Part shown: positions 1 through 37,400 of the stretch, piece after piece | Layout: each line of letters starts with the position of its first letter | Numbering within the stretch: the stretch's first letter is position 1 | Origin: Cynocephalus volans | Lineage: Eukaryota; Chordata; Mammalia; Dermoptera; Cynocephalidae | Assembly: GCF_027409185.1 (NCBI RefSeq) | Contig: NC_084462.1 | Location: 23,473,577-23,537,576, forward strand | Length of the DNA: 64,000 nt | Direction: 5' to 3' | Notes under the pieces: model-generated | Seen by the model: the letters and a program-made list of their open reading frames with translations, nothing else | Database searches by the model: none | What the model was told of the DNA's origin: nothing | Position numbers and translations under genes: made by a program

Positions 1-2057
1 GTGGATAATTAACAGATGACACTCTTATCATTCCTTGCTTGAATGTATTCTGTGTACTTCTCAGGTTGGGAACATAGAGAGGGAGATCTTTCACAACAGT
101 ACCCTTAGTATGGTTGTGACCTGCACTTTTTTGTCTGTGGTGAGATGAGATGGAGTCCTTTGCTCTGGAAGATCCATTGGGGAGCTGTTTGAGTAACCAA
201 GGAGATAGGGACTAGCATCTAAACCAATTTGTTTTGCAGTCTTGGGTCTCACTCTTTTCCATAGTGACCCTTATCAGGAATGATAGGTGCTAAACAATAG
301 TGTACCAGAGCAGCAGAGGACTTTTCAATCTCCACATTAGCTTATGTAAAATATTTTGTTGTGATCAATAGCTGTTGCAAAGACACTTGCAGTCTCTAAG
401 TTCAGTTTCTACATTTGTAAACCAGGAATAGGAGCATGACCCTATTTAATAGTGTCCAGTGGAGCCATTGGAAGGAGGCAGAATTCCCCGGACTTTCAGT
501 CCTACGTTTCCTGAGGATTGTCTCCCACCTCCCCATGTCTTTTCTTTGCTGATATTCAAGTTTTCTGTCACTTCTTTCTGTAATTGCCTCTCTGTTGGGC
601 TCCGCTGTCCCAGAGATTCCAGAGTATTCCATATGCACACCTCCATTCAAGCATACTTCTGTCTGTTACTCCACTGGGAGGCTGTTCCTGAGGAAGGGGA
701 CATGTGGCTTCCAGCCCACACCTGGCACAATACCTACACATGACATTCACCCACTAGGCTTGAAAGAAGGCACAAATGAATAGATGTATTGTTGCATTAC
801 ACTTGCCAGGAAGAGCGATGGATTTTTTTAGTGCCTCCAGGCGAAATCCTTAACCCAAAGGTTACAAACTATGATGGTAGACATTTCATTCTGCTTGACA
901 AGCTCCCAAGTAAGGAAAAGGAGGCAGAAGACATAGTTGTGACTTAATACATTTTACCAATGAGGTGTGCACCTACTCAGGCCAGTGTCGGGCAGGCCTG
1001 GGCACTTACAAGCAAGACAGATGGGAAGGGTTGGTGAGGTACGGGTGTCAGCTTCTGCAGAAGAGCTGAAAGTGGGAAAGGATAACAATAAAAGGAAGTA
1101 CACAAGAACAGCTTAAACTTGTTCTATTTCTGTTGAGTTTTAAGAACTTCGAGGTTTTGTTTGTCATGTAATCTATGATTCTTCAGGCCAATATATGGAA
1201 CAATATATGGAACAGCATATACGGAACATGGGTCAGAGTGATGATAATGAGCCAGTGTGATTCCCAAATGCTCAGCCATGGGATTTCTGCCATCAGGAGT
1301 GTAGCGGGGGCTCACAGGTGACAGTGACCGCTGTTACAGTCTTTCTCCTTATGGGCTCCTGGGGCCTGTTCTCCACCCATTAGAAGATCCCCCGCTCATT
1401 GCAAAGCAGGAAGCCATCTGCTCTGATCCCCACTGCCCTGAAGAAAAAGCTCGAATCATCTTTTTGGAGCTCTGGGTGCTGTGTGTGCAGCCTGTAGTGA
1501 CATCTGCCACGTCATTAGTGGCTAAGGTGGTTGGGATCCATCTGGCCATCCAGGCTGCCGCTCTCCCCTTTTCTCCCTTTACACCCACAGTTCTTGGACA
1601 TGCAGTCTCTCCAGAGAGAGGAGGCTATTCTTTTGTTAAGAATCTGTCTAAATTGCTGTCTACTGCAGGACCATCTCAGGGACTGTTCAGGAAGCAGCAT
1701 GAATCTCTACTGGTTGCTGCAGCCATCAGCTCCATATCTTGCATGTTGTGTGGCTCTTTGAGGGGCCCTGATGCCAACAGAATCTTCGTAGAACACTGTG
1801 AACTTGCAGTGATGGCATCTGAGGCCCAGCCAAGCTTTGTTGCTGTATAGTAATACAGGAAGATGGAGTGGTCACAAACAGTCACAGGAAAATGACATGC
1901 AAGAACCCAGCAATGTCACCCAACTCAGCTCAGCCAACCAGCTGCAAGCCCACTCCGTGGAAAGCACTCTGCTGGAGACGAGGGAGATTATGGTGAATGG
2001 TCCTCGGACTACACCCTTGAGAATCTCATGATCTGGTATAGAAAACATGTGCTAGAG

Positions 2058-2309
2058 GGCCGACCCCATGGCGCACTCGGGAGAGTGCGGCGCTGGGAGC
2101 GCAGCAGCGCTCCCGCCGCGGGTTCGGATCCTATATAGGGATGGCCAGGGCGCCCCAGTGAGTGAGGTGCGGCTGGTCACAAAAAAGACAAAAAAAAGAA
2201 AAAAAGAAAGTAGATGTTGTTATTACAGTTTCAGTAGCAGTAATAATAGTTCCTACTAAACAGTAAGTGCTAAATAAATATTAGTTTCCCCATTAAAAAA
2301 AAAAAAAAA
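2058..2309 (+). mobile_element. tRNA-derived SINE (t-SINE-like) with extra 3' segment and poly(A)
   Basis: The insertion is flanked by perfect 17-bp target-site duplications, GAAAACATGTGCTAGAG at 2041-2057 and 2310-2326. The homologous site in the second copy (about 61581-61597) is empty. The body starts with a tRNA-like head having a B-box-like GGTTCGGATCC at 2121-2131. An A-rich tract (about 2180-2210) is followed by some 80 bp of different sequence and then a second poly(A) at about 2295-2309. This looks like a SINE RNA that carried downstream sequence. Confidence 0.85.
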
Positions 2310-2645
2310 GAAAACATGTGCTAGAGTGTAGAGAGGGCAATAACAGTTGTGTGGGGAGAATAGAAGTTGCCCAGAGGAGGAGGTGGTTACATATGTTTGA
2401 GGAAGTTGGTGAGGAAAGTGTCTAACAGAAAGAAGGGATTCCGTCTGAGTTGGGTTTTGAAGGAAGAGTAGGAGACTTGTATGGGCACAGGGGATTCTAG
2501 GCAGAGGAAACTACCTGGGCAAAGATCTGTAGGTATAGCACGATTGGATGGATTTCAAGTATTTTGGAATGATGGCAGCATGGAGACCAGAGCAGGATAG
2601 AGATTTAATGCCAATGGCTTCACTTCAGTTTCTGACAAGAACCCA

Positions 2646-2658
2646 TGACCTTTGAGCT
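2646..2658 (-). promoter_or_regulatory. DR1-like nuclear receptor site (HNF4-type candidate)
   Basis: On the minus strand the bases read AGCTCA A AGGTCA, a direct repeat of nuclear-receptor half-sites spaced by one base. It sits about 200 bp upstream of the TATA-like box of the CYP3A gene. DR1 elements bind HNF4alpha, a liver factor known to drive CYP3A genes. The equivalent in copy 2 (61918-61930) has AGCCCA as its first half. Assignment to HNF4 is inferred from the motif only. Confidence 0.45.
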
Positions 2659-2679
2659 TGTTGATAATATTGACTGAGT

Positions 2680-2686
2680 TGTTTAT
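2680..2686 (+). promoter_or_regulatory. FOXA/HNF3-like site
   Basis: TGTTTAT fits the forkhead consensus TRTTTRY and lies between the DR1-like and ER6 elements. The same bases are kept in the second copy. Forkhead factors are established activators of hepatic CYP3A promoters, but a 7-bp match alone is weak. Confidence 0.35.
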
Positions 2687-2703
2687 TGATTGACCACAGA
2701 ATA

Positions 2704-2721
2704 TGAATTCAAAGGAGGTCA
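2704..2721 (+). promoter_or_regulatory. Proximal ER6 element (PXR/CAR response element), one base off consensus
   Basis: TGAATT-CAAAGG-AGGTCA is an everted repeat with a 6-base spacer. It lies about 130 bp upstream of the TATA-like box, where CYP3A genes carry the ER6 that binds PXR-RXR and CAR-RXR and gives drug and steroid induction. The left half is TGAATT rather than TGAACT. The second copy at 61976-61993 keeps the perfect TGAACT. Confidence 0.8.
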
Positions 2722-2851
2722 AAGTAGTGGTGTCCATGATCCTTTGCCAACCGCCAGGGCGCAGAGGGCACCCGAATTCCTCCAGCTGCCGGAGGAGCAC
2801 AGGTGGCCCTTCTACTGGCTGCTGCTCTGGCCCCACCTCTCTCCTCAGCAC

Positions 2852-2858
2852 ATAAATA
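2852..2858 (+). promoter_or_regulatory. TATA-like box of the CYP3A promoter
   Basis: ATAAATA lies 122 bp upstream of the first ATG. Transcription is expected to start about 25-30 bp further on, near 2880, giving a 5' untranslated region of about 100 nt, typical for CYP3A genes. The motif and its surroundings are nearly unchanged in the second copy (62124-62130). Confidence 0.7.
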
Positions 2859-2979
2859 CTCCAGGCAGCCCCAGTGAATCAGTGCTGGGCAGGGCAGGAA
2901 AGCTGTGTCTGCACAGCTCGGCAAGGAGCCGCACACAGAGCCAAAAGGAAAACCCAGAGAAGAGAATTGGGGAAGGAAA

Positions 2980-29645
<26,666 letters not shown>

Positions 29646-30130
29646 CTTTCCCTAAGGACTTCGGCTTTGTTCTTCAAGGAAGCTGTACCCCAGAGCACCA
29701 GAGGTCTCAATTCACTTTTTGAATAAAACCCAGAAATGGAGATGGGCTTCACCTGCTGCAGTTGATGAATGATTAGGGATTCTGTGCACTCACTCAGCTT
29801 TCTGTGTAGAGTATTGAACAGTGTGTAATATAAAGGAAGTGACTAAATCCGTGCCAGATATGTAGACTTGGCTTTTCTGGTTCTTTGGACAGATAATAAA
29901 CATTTCACAACAATTTTATCAGCAGTGTTTAATGAAAATGTGAATTATTGTGGTGACTCTGGTAGTAACATTTACACCACGTTTTGTTTGTTATATTCTG
30001 TAAGTATGAGCGTACTTCAGAAAGTTTATAGAAAAATGGAATTGAAAGATAATACGAATTCTGCTGTGAACTTTTTGAAGACCTCTCCTATTAAATTTAG
30101 TAAGTCAATAAACACCTGTGTGCCAAAGTA
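29646..30130 (+). other. CYP3A: CYP3A 3' untranslated region with AATAAA at 30107-30112
   Basis: Similarity to the human CYP3A4 3' UTR, recalled from memory, begins right after the stop codon (ACTTTCCCTAAGGACTTC). AATAAA at 30107-30112 matches the human proximal signal in the context GTCAATAAA. A palindromic mariner-like insertion of about 82 bp lies just upstream. Similarity continues to about 30540, but the position of the human distal signal reads AATAAG (30506-30511). Confidence 0.8.
30007..30088 (+). mobile_element. Short palindromic MITE (mariner-like), copy C, in the CYP3A 3' UTR
   Basis: GAGCGTACTTCAGAAAGTTT at the left pairs imperfectly with AACTTTTTGAAGACCTCTCC at the right. TA dinucleotides flank it (30005-30006 and 30089-30090). 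The human CYP3A4 3' UTR, as I recall it, lacks this segment between its TTCTATAAGT and ATCAATAAAG parts. The element lies 20 bp before the AATAAA signal and is therefore expected in the mature mRNA. Confidence 0.7.
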
Positions 30131-31150
30131 ATATCCAATGCCTTTATGCCCTTCAGGGGGGAATCTATAGAACTGAATCAGTGAGAACCAGCAACTAAAT
30201 ATTTTTGATTATTTTAATGACTGGTCACCAGGGATCTTTTTCAGTACTTCAATTTGATTATTAAGGTAGAGTTAATCTGTTGTGTCTCTGCCCATTTCTT
30301 AGAAAGTGTGTTCATAGCTGAATTCTGCCTGTTTTTGAAGCACGTACTTTTTCTAACACTTAACCGAGGCACTGATTATTATACAATGAGTTTTGATTTG
30401 ATGTTTTTACCTCACCTCCCCTGATATTTATGAAGGAAACATGTTTTACTATACCGCTTTGTATTCCATCTTCAATTCCCAGCTGTCTTAACATAATGAA
30501 CATTGAATAAGGAACGGTTGGTTGTTCCATTGCTTGGGCAGCAAGACACTCGTCAGTTTTAGGTGGTACCAGAAGCTTCACACAGTTCTTTTTCCTTTTC
30601 TTCTCTTTCCCTTTCCTTCCCTTCCTGAACAATCCAGTTCTAAGGCAACCCGGTGAGGCACAGGAGGTGGCAGGCACACACTGGGGCAAAAGAGGGAGTC
30701 ATGGTGGTTCCAAGTCAGAGGGTGAGGAAGGCAACCATGGGAGGGGCAGCTTGTATGCCTTTGGATGCGTGGGCAAGATGAGAAGGGGTGCACAAGAGGG
30801 GTGGCCCTGAAACAGCAGCCAGAGCCCACATAGGATGTGCAGAACCCAGGTGAGGTAAGGAGGGCCTCTGAGAGCGGGAAGGGATGGATGGGGGTTGGCT
30901 ACATAAAGCGTGATTGATCAAATAATATACTAAGGATAATGGAAGCCAGAGTTCTCCCTGTTCGAGGAGAGAGTCACTGATTCAGAGTGAACCCTGTGGA
31001 GTCAGATTGGAATGGAATGTATCAGTGTAAATTGATGCTTTTCTAGATACACAGATGGATGATAGATGTAAGTGCATGTGCACGTATGTGTGTGTATAGA
31101 AATGTATTCCCTACTTCTCTTTGCTGATAAGGCTGAAAGAGACATTTTAA
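30131..31150. other. Downstream flank of the CYP3A gene
   Basis: 30131-30540 still resembles the longer human CYP3A4 3' UTR. After it come a pyrimidine-rich tract (about 30585-30625) and unique-looking sequence with no supported gene. Confidence 0.5.
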
Positions 31151-31159
31151 TAGCAATGA

Positions 31160-32060
31160 GCACGCCTAGTATCTAGATCTTGGCTTATGAATACTAATTT
31201 CCACTGAAAGGAACCAGCTCCGCTTAGACAAATGGCTTATTCCAGGGTTAGTGACAGGGAAGTAGCAGATGAGCCTGAAACCGCTTGCTGTGCCAGAAGG
31301 CAAGAAAATGCTCAAAAATGATGGGGACGTATTGAAAGGACACAGAAGCAGCTTGAGGTACTTCCACTGACCAAATCAGGGACAACTTGGTCTTCATAAA
31401 TAATGATATTCAGAGATTATAGTCCATGAAATAAGATAGAAAAACATGAGTACCTACAGGTATATACAAATGAATAAATTGAAATTTTGATATTGCACAG
31501 TTTCAAAGTATTACTGCAAAAATACCCATGAACTACAAAGGGGAAAGAGTAACTTTACAGTGGAGAAACATGGCAGATGCCTCCTGAATCAAGTGATCCG
31601 GGTGGATATTATCAGGAGTGGGGCACATCGATCTTGGGCCACCTGATAGGACACAGTGAGAAGAACAGAGTGTCACCACTGTGATATTCCCATCAAGGAG
31701 GCAAACCTGAAGAAGATCGTGAAAAAACATCAAGACAAATCCAGACTGAGGAATATTGTACTCCTGCCCTGTTCATGGCACGTAATCTTGAAAAGAATCA
31801 ATGTCTAACCAAAGACAGACTGAGAAGTGTTGCAGACTGAAGGAGACTGAAGAGACAAGACGCCTAAACACACAGTTGGACTGGATCCTTCTGCTATTAA
31901 AGACGTTATTGTGACAGCAGGGGGAACGCGAATGGGGTCTGAGGATCAGATGGCTGAAATGCATCAGTGTAGCCTCCTGATCGTGACGGTCCTATTGTGG
32001 TAACAGAGGGGAATATTCTCCTCTATTTGCAAGAAAGGATTATAAAATATCAGATTAACC
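31160..32060 (+). mobile_element. Old L1M-family 3' end
   Basis: Plus-strand text such as AAACATGGCAGATGCCTCCT and GACTGAAGGAGACTGAAGAG resembles the 3' UTR of L1M elements. No coding part remains. The left boundary is approximate. Confidence 0.5.
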
Positions 32061-32087
32061 ATTTACTCTCAGGAATATAATTCTTTC

Positions 32088-32169
32088 TTTTTTTCTTTTT
32101 TTTTTTTTTAAATTTTATTTTGTCGATATACATTTTGGCTGATTATTGCTCCCCATCACCAAAACCTCC
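32088..32169 (-). mobile_element. 82-bp 5'-truncated L1 insertion (3' end only)
   Basis: A poly(T) run is followed by AATTTTATTTTGTCGATATA and CATCACCAAAACCTCC, the same 3' terminus as the full-length L1 at 44450. Target-site duplications GGAATATAATTCTTTC (32072-32087) and GGAATATATTTCTTTC (32170-32185) differ by one base. Confidence 0.85.
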
Positions 32170-32299
32170 GGAATATATTTCTTTCAACAAACTTTTCTGT
32201 AAGTTTGTGATTGAGGAGAAAGGGCACGCAGGCACCTTCTGCTCATACAGCCTTCCCTGCTCTTTCACTTCAGTCTTGCTGGCGTTCTTCATGTAATAG

Positions 32300-32420
32300 A
32301 CGGAAGCAGCACCACACAGCACTTCAGGGCATGATCTCTGAAGCTGGAGTTCCTGGGTGTTGAATCCCAGCTCAACCTAGGGCTAAGTCAAGACCAACCA
32401 GTGGCTTTGGGCAAATGAGA
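32300..32420 (+). repeat. MIR-like fragment
   Basis: CTGGAGTTCCTGGGTGTTGA followed by ATCCCAGCTC fits the MIR core region. Confidence 0.5.
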
Positions 32421-33169
32421 AAAAGGCACCTCCTTTGCATAGTTTGGCCTGCAGAGTTTGAATTGAATTTCAGCGCCTAGAAGGCCCTCAGCTGAATGCC
32501 AGTGTGCACAGATTAGCTCTGGCTTAGCCACTGTCTTAGGTCAGGTTTCCTAAAGCAGAGCTTGAGATGGGGATTCTGGTGCACATGTTTTCTTGAGACA
32601 GAGCTCTCAAGAGAAATACAGTGGGGGAGGTGGGTGGCTAGGAGGGAAAAGCTAACTGGACATGTGGTCTGGACAGCTCCCCTTGGGGAGCTAACTTCCC
32701 AGTAGCTCCTTTCTTTATAAATAAGTCTATCTCCTCTTTCAATAAAGCATTGCTTGCTTTACTGCTTGGTGCATTGTTTGTTTCTATGTCTTTGAGACCC
32801 AAGAGCCTAATTTGGTAAAATTACCAACTAGAGATGGTCATCTGAATCTTGGTTTCCAGGATTTTTATTCACTGTCAGCTATGCATGCATTGAGCACCTG
32901 TGTATCTGGTCTTTCTTATTTAGTCTCCAGCCCATTCAGAGGTCAAACTGATAAAGCATGGCCTGAGACCTGCACCTTAAATCATATTGTTAGAAAAACT
33001 ACCTGGCATGCCTCACACCCTCCAGATAAACCAAGATATTCCTATTAGGCAGCATATTCCAATGGCTTAAAGATTATGTCCTGGTCAGGGTCAGTCCTTT
33101 CTTCAGAATGTGCATAGTCTGGACAGCCAAGGCCTGCTGCATGAACCCTTTGCTGTGCACTCTTGTGGC

Positions 33170-33450
33170 TCTTTCCTGTCATTCACATCTCAGCACAAAC
33201 GTGGCCTCCTCAGAAAGACCTTAGCCAACCAGCCAACCTGAACTACTCTCCATCACTTTCCCTTGGTTTATCTTCATCACTGCTCTTCTGACCACCGTAT
33301 ATTTTTCAGTTTATCACCTACCTTCTCCCTCTAGAATGTAAGGTTTTTGAGAGTAGAGACTGTTGTCTGCATTATATTTCAAGTGCCAAGAACAGAGAAT
33401 AGCAAAGAATAAGCATTTAATACAAACTTTTTGATGAGTGAAGGAATCTG
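33170..33450 (+). mobile_element. L2 LINE 3' end
   Basis: GCCTCCTCAGAAAGACCTTA, then TCTAGAATGTAAGGTTTTTG, then ATAAGCATTTAATACAAAC follows the order of the L2 3' region. Confidence 0.65.
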
Positions 33451-33739
33451 GACAATGAACTGATTTCTAATATCTTTTCTAGCTCTAAACTACCATCAAT
33501 CAAGTTAATTGACTCATATTTCCTAACCAGAATAAGGGAAGACTATTTTCCCTATGATAGTTCCTCCTGAAATTTCTCAAGGCAGGGTTAGGCAAGAGCA
33601 GGCACCTGAGAAAAGCTTGCTGAACTGGCAGTGTTAGGGATCAGTCACTCTTACAAGCATTAGATTCTGTGAAAGGAGAGTGGAGCCAGCTGGAGTATCT
33701 TGCATAAGTTCTATAGCATTCCAGAACTTTTCTTTATCC

Positions 33740-34260
33740 AATCAATATCTGTCAAAGTCCTATTGCTTCCCAGGCACTGTTTCCATGTTGAGGATGTGGA
33801 AGTAAACTGGACAACTGGGGTTCCTGCCTTCGTGGGGCTCACATCCTAGTGGGGAGAGAGACAGCAAACAAGAAAGCAAAGAAATTCAGTAATTACATAT
33901 TGCTCAAGTGCCAAGAAGGAAATGAACCTGGGGCTGAGGGTGAAAGTAATAGGGTGGGTGGATCCTGTTAGCCCAAAGGGTCAGGGAAGGCCTCTTTGAG
34001 GAGCAGGGATTTCAAGCTGAGACATGAAAAGTCAGGCATCCACACCATGAACAGCCATGGGAAGAGCATTCTAGGTGGTGGAAACAGCAAGTGCAAAGAC
34101 CCTGAGGCATGAAGGGGCTTGGGTTTGTTTGACTAATGACAGAGGACCCATGGGGCTGGATGGTGCAGAGTGGGGTGAGGTAGTAAAAGGAAATGAGTGT
34201 GGGAGGGGAACCTATTGGAAGGTCTTTGGACTGGCTTGGGGGTAGGGGCCAGAGTGAAAG
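33740..34260 (+). repeat. Ancient mammalian-wide repeat (L2-like)
   Basis: Phrases such as CCCAGGCACTGTTTCCATG, GGGAAGAGCATTCTAGGTGG and GCAAGTGCAAAGACCCTGAG are characteristic of a widespread old mammalian repeat. I cannot fix the exact family name. Confidence 0.55.
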
Positions 34261-34454
34261 TGGGAGGTATGTTGGGAGCCATCGTAGCTCATTTGGGTGA
34301 AAGGTGGTTGCTTGGGCCAGGGTGATGGCAGTGGTGATATCAAGGGTCTGACAGGCAGGGGTACTGGGAATGAGAAGAGGCTAAGATGACATTAGAAAGA
34401 CATTTAAACTCTTAAAATCTATTGCTGATTATTGTTTCCAAAATTTTAGAATGA

Positions 34455-37400
34455 GAATTTTTTATTATTATTATTAGGTTCTTAAATGAATATTCATGAG
34501 ATACAAAGCTAATTGTCACCCCTCGTGCCCATGATGTGAGGGCCAGTTTCATACCGGCAACATACCCATTACCAGAAATTACTTTTGTATCTTGTGTCCC
34601 CCACCCAGCTATCCTCCAACCTCTGCCTCCTGCCTCTTTCCCCCCAACTGCACTTTGTAACCCTAGGAATGTTCCCTCCCTCTGTAAGACCAACGCACTA
34701 CTGTGGTCTTTCTTTCCTTCATTCTTTCTCCCTTTGCTCCCACATATGAGTGAGCACATGCAGTCTTTATCCTTCTGTGCTTTGCTTATTTCATTCAACA
34801 TAAATTTCTCCAGGTTCATCCCTGTTTTTGCAAATGAGATTATTTCATTCTTTTTTATGGCAGAGTAGTATTCCATAGTGTAAATATACCACAGTTTCCT
34901 TATCCAATCATCCATTGATGGACAGTTATTTTGGTTCCTTATCTTGGCTATTGTAAACAGAGCTGTGATGAACATGGGAGTGCAGGTATCCCTTCGACAT
35001 GATGATTTCCATTCCTATGTGTATATACCCAGAACAGGGCTTGCTGGATTGTATGGAAGATCTATCTGTTGTTGTTTGAGAAACCTCCATACTGTTTTCC
35101 ATAGTGGTTGTACGAATTTACAGTCCCACCAACAGTGTAGGAGTGTTCCCTTCTCTCTGCACCCTATCCAGCATTTTTTATTCACCATCTTTGCCTATTT
35201 TTTAATTGGGTTATTTGTTTTTTTTTTACTGTATAATTGCTTGAGTTCTATGTACATTCTAGATATTAATCCCTTGTCAGATGCATAGTTAGCAAAAATT
35301 TTCTCCCACTCTGTAAGTCGTCATTTCACTCTGTTGATTGTTTCCTTTGCTGCGTGGAAGCTTTTTAGTTTGATATAGTCCCATTTGTTCATTTTTTCTT
35401 TTGCTGCTTGTGCTTTCGGGCTCATATTCATAAAGCCTGTGCCCAGTCCTAATTGCTGAAGTGTTTCACCTATATTTTCCCTTAGTAATTTTACAGTTTC
35501 AGGTCTTATACTTAAGTCTTTAATCCATTTTGAGTTGATTTTAGTGTATGGTGAGAGATGCATATCTAGTTTCATTCTTCTGCATATGGATATCCAGTTT
35601 TCCCAGCACCACTTGTTGAAGAAACAGTCTTTTCCCCAATGTAGATTTTTGTTGCCTTTGTCCAATATCAGATGGTTATAAGCCTGATAGTTTATTTTTC
35701 GATTCTCAGTACTACTCCACTGGTCTGAATGTCTGTTTTTATATCAGTACCATGCTCTTTTGGTTACAATAGCTTTGTAATATAATTTGAAGTCAGGTAG
35801 TGTTATGCCTCCGGCTTTTTTTTTTTTTTAAACTCAGGATTGCTTTGGCTATTCGAGGTGTTTTGTTTTTCCATATGAAAGGTCAGATTGTTTTTTCCAT
35901 TTCTGTGAAGAATGTCTTTGGTTTTTTGATGGGGATTGCATTGAATCTGTAGATCGCTTTGGGTAGGATAGACATTTTCACAGCGTTCATTCTTCCAATC
36001 CAAGAGTGTGGAATATCTTTCCATCTTTTTGTGTCTTCTTTAATTTCTTTCAGAGATGGTTTGTAGTTCTCATTGTAGAGGTCTTTCACATCTTTGGTTA
36101 TATTGATCCCTTCATATCTTATTTTTTTGTGACAATTGTAAATGTTCTTACTTTCTTTATTTCTCTATCTGTTAATTTATTACTTGAGTATATAAATGCT
36201 ACTGATTTGAGGCATTTATTTCATATCCTGCAATGTTACTGAAGTTATTAACCAGCTCTAGAAATTTTTTGATAGAGTCTTTAGGTTTTCCTATGTATAC
36301 TATCATGTAATCGGCAAGTAGAGGAAGTTTGACTTCATCTTTTCCAATCTGGATTCCCTTTACTTCTTTCTCTTGCCTGATTGCTCTGGCTAGCACCTCC
36401 AGTACTATGTTAAATAGATGTGTTGAGAATGGGCATCCTTGTCTTGTTCCTGTTCTTAAGGGAAAGGCCTTCAGTTTTCCCCCATTCAGAATGATATTGG
36501 CAGTAGGCTTGTCATAAATGGCTTTTGATGTGTTGAGATATTTTCCTTCTCTGCCTAATTTGTTGAGAGTCTTTATCATGAAAGGATGTGGAATTTTGTC
36601 AAATGCTTTTCAGCATCTATTGAGATAATGATATGTTCTTTCCTTGAGTTTTTTGATGTGATATATCACATTTATTCACTTTCATATGTTGAACCATCCT
36701 CGCATCCCTGGGATGAATCCCACTTGATCATAGTGTATAATTTAAAAAATATGCTGCTGTATTCTGATTGCTAATATTTTGTTGAGGATTTCAGCATCTG
36801 GGTTCATCAAGGATATTGGCCTATAATTTTCTTTTTTTTGTTGCTTCTTTATCTGGTTTTAGAATCAGAATTATGTTGGCCTCAGAATGAGTTTGGGAGA
36901 GTAGCGTCTGTTTCAATTGTTTTGAACAGTTTGAGGAGAATTGGTATTAACTCCTCTTTAAAAGTCTGATAGAATTCAGCTGAAAAACCTTTCGGACCCG
37001 GAGTTTTCTTTGTTTGAAGATTGCTAATTACTGATTCAATCTCCTTGCTTGTTATTGGTGTGTTCAGGTTTTCTATCTCTTCTTGGTTCATTCAGTCTTG
37101 GTAGTTTGTATGTGTCGAGAAACTTATCCATATCTTCCAGACTTTCATATTTGTTGTCATACAGTTGTTTATAACAGTCTCTAATGATTCTTTGTATTTC
37201 TGTGGTATCAGTTGTAATGTCCCCCTTTTCATTTCTGATTTTTGTTATTTGGGTCTTCTCTCTTCTTTTTTTTTTTTGTTAATCTAGCTAATGTTCTGTC
37301 TATTTTATTTTTCTTCTCAAAAAACCAACTGTTTTGTTGATCTTTTCTATTGTTTTTTGGGTCTCTATTTCATTTAGTTCTGCTCTGATCTTAATTATTT

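Noticed and set aside
1464-1850. Open frame of 128 codons, partly kept in copy 2 (61192-61389)
   Set aside because: It persists only because the region is duplicated. Substitutions change amino acids freely, the start is not kept, and no splice or protein signal supports it.
2058-2200. Functional tRNA gene at the SINE head
   Set aside because: Mutated A box, no clean cloverleaf, followed by a SINE body and flanked by target-site duplications.
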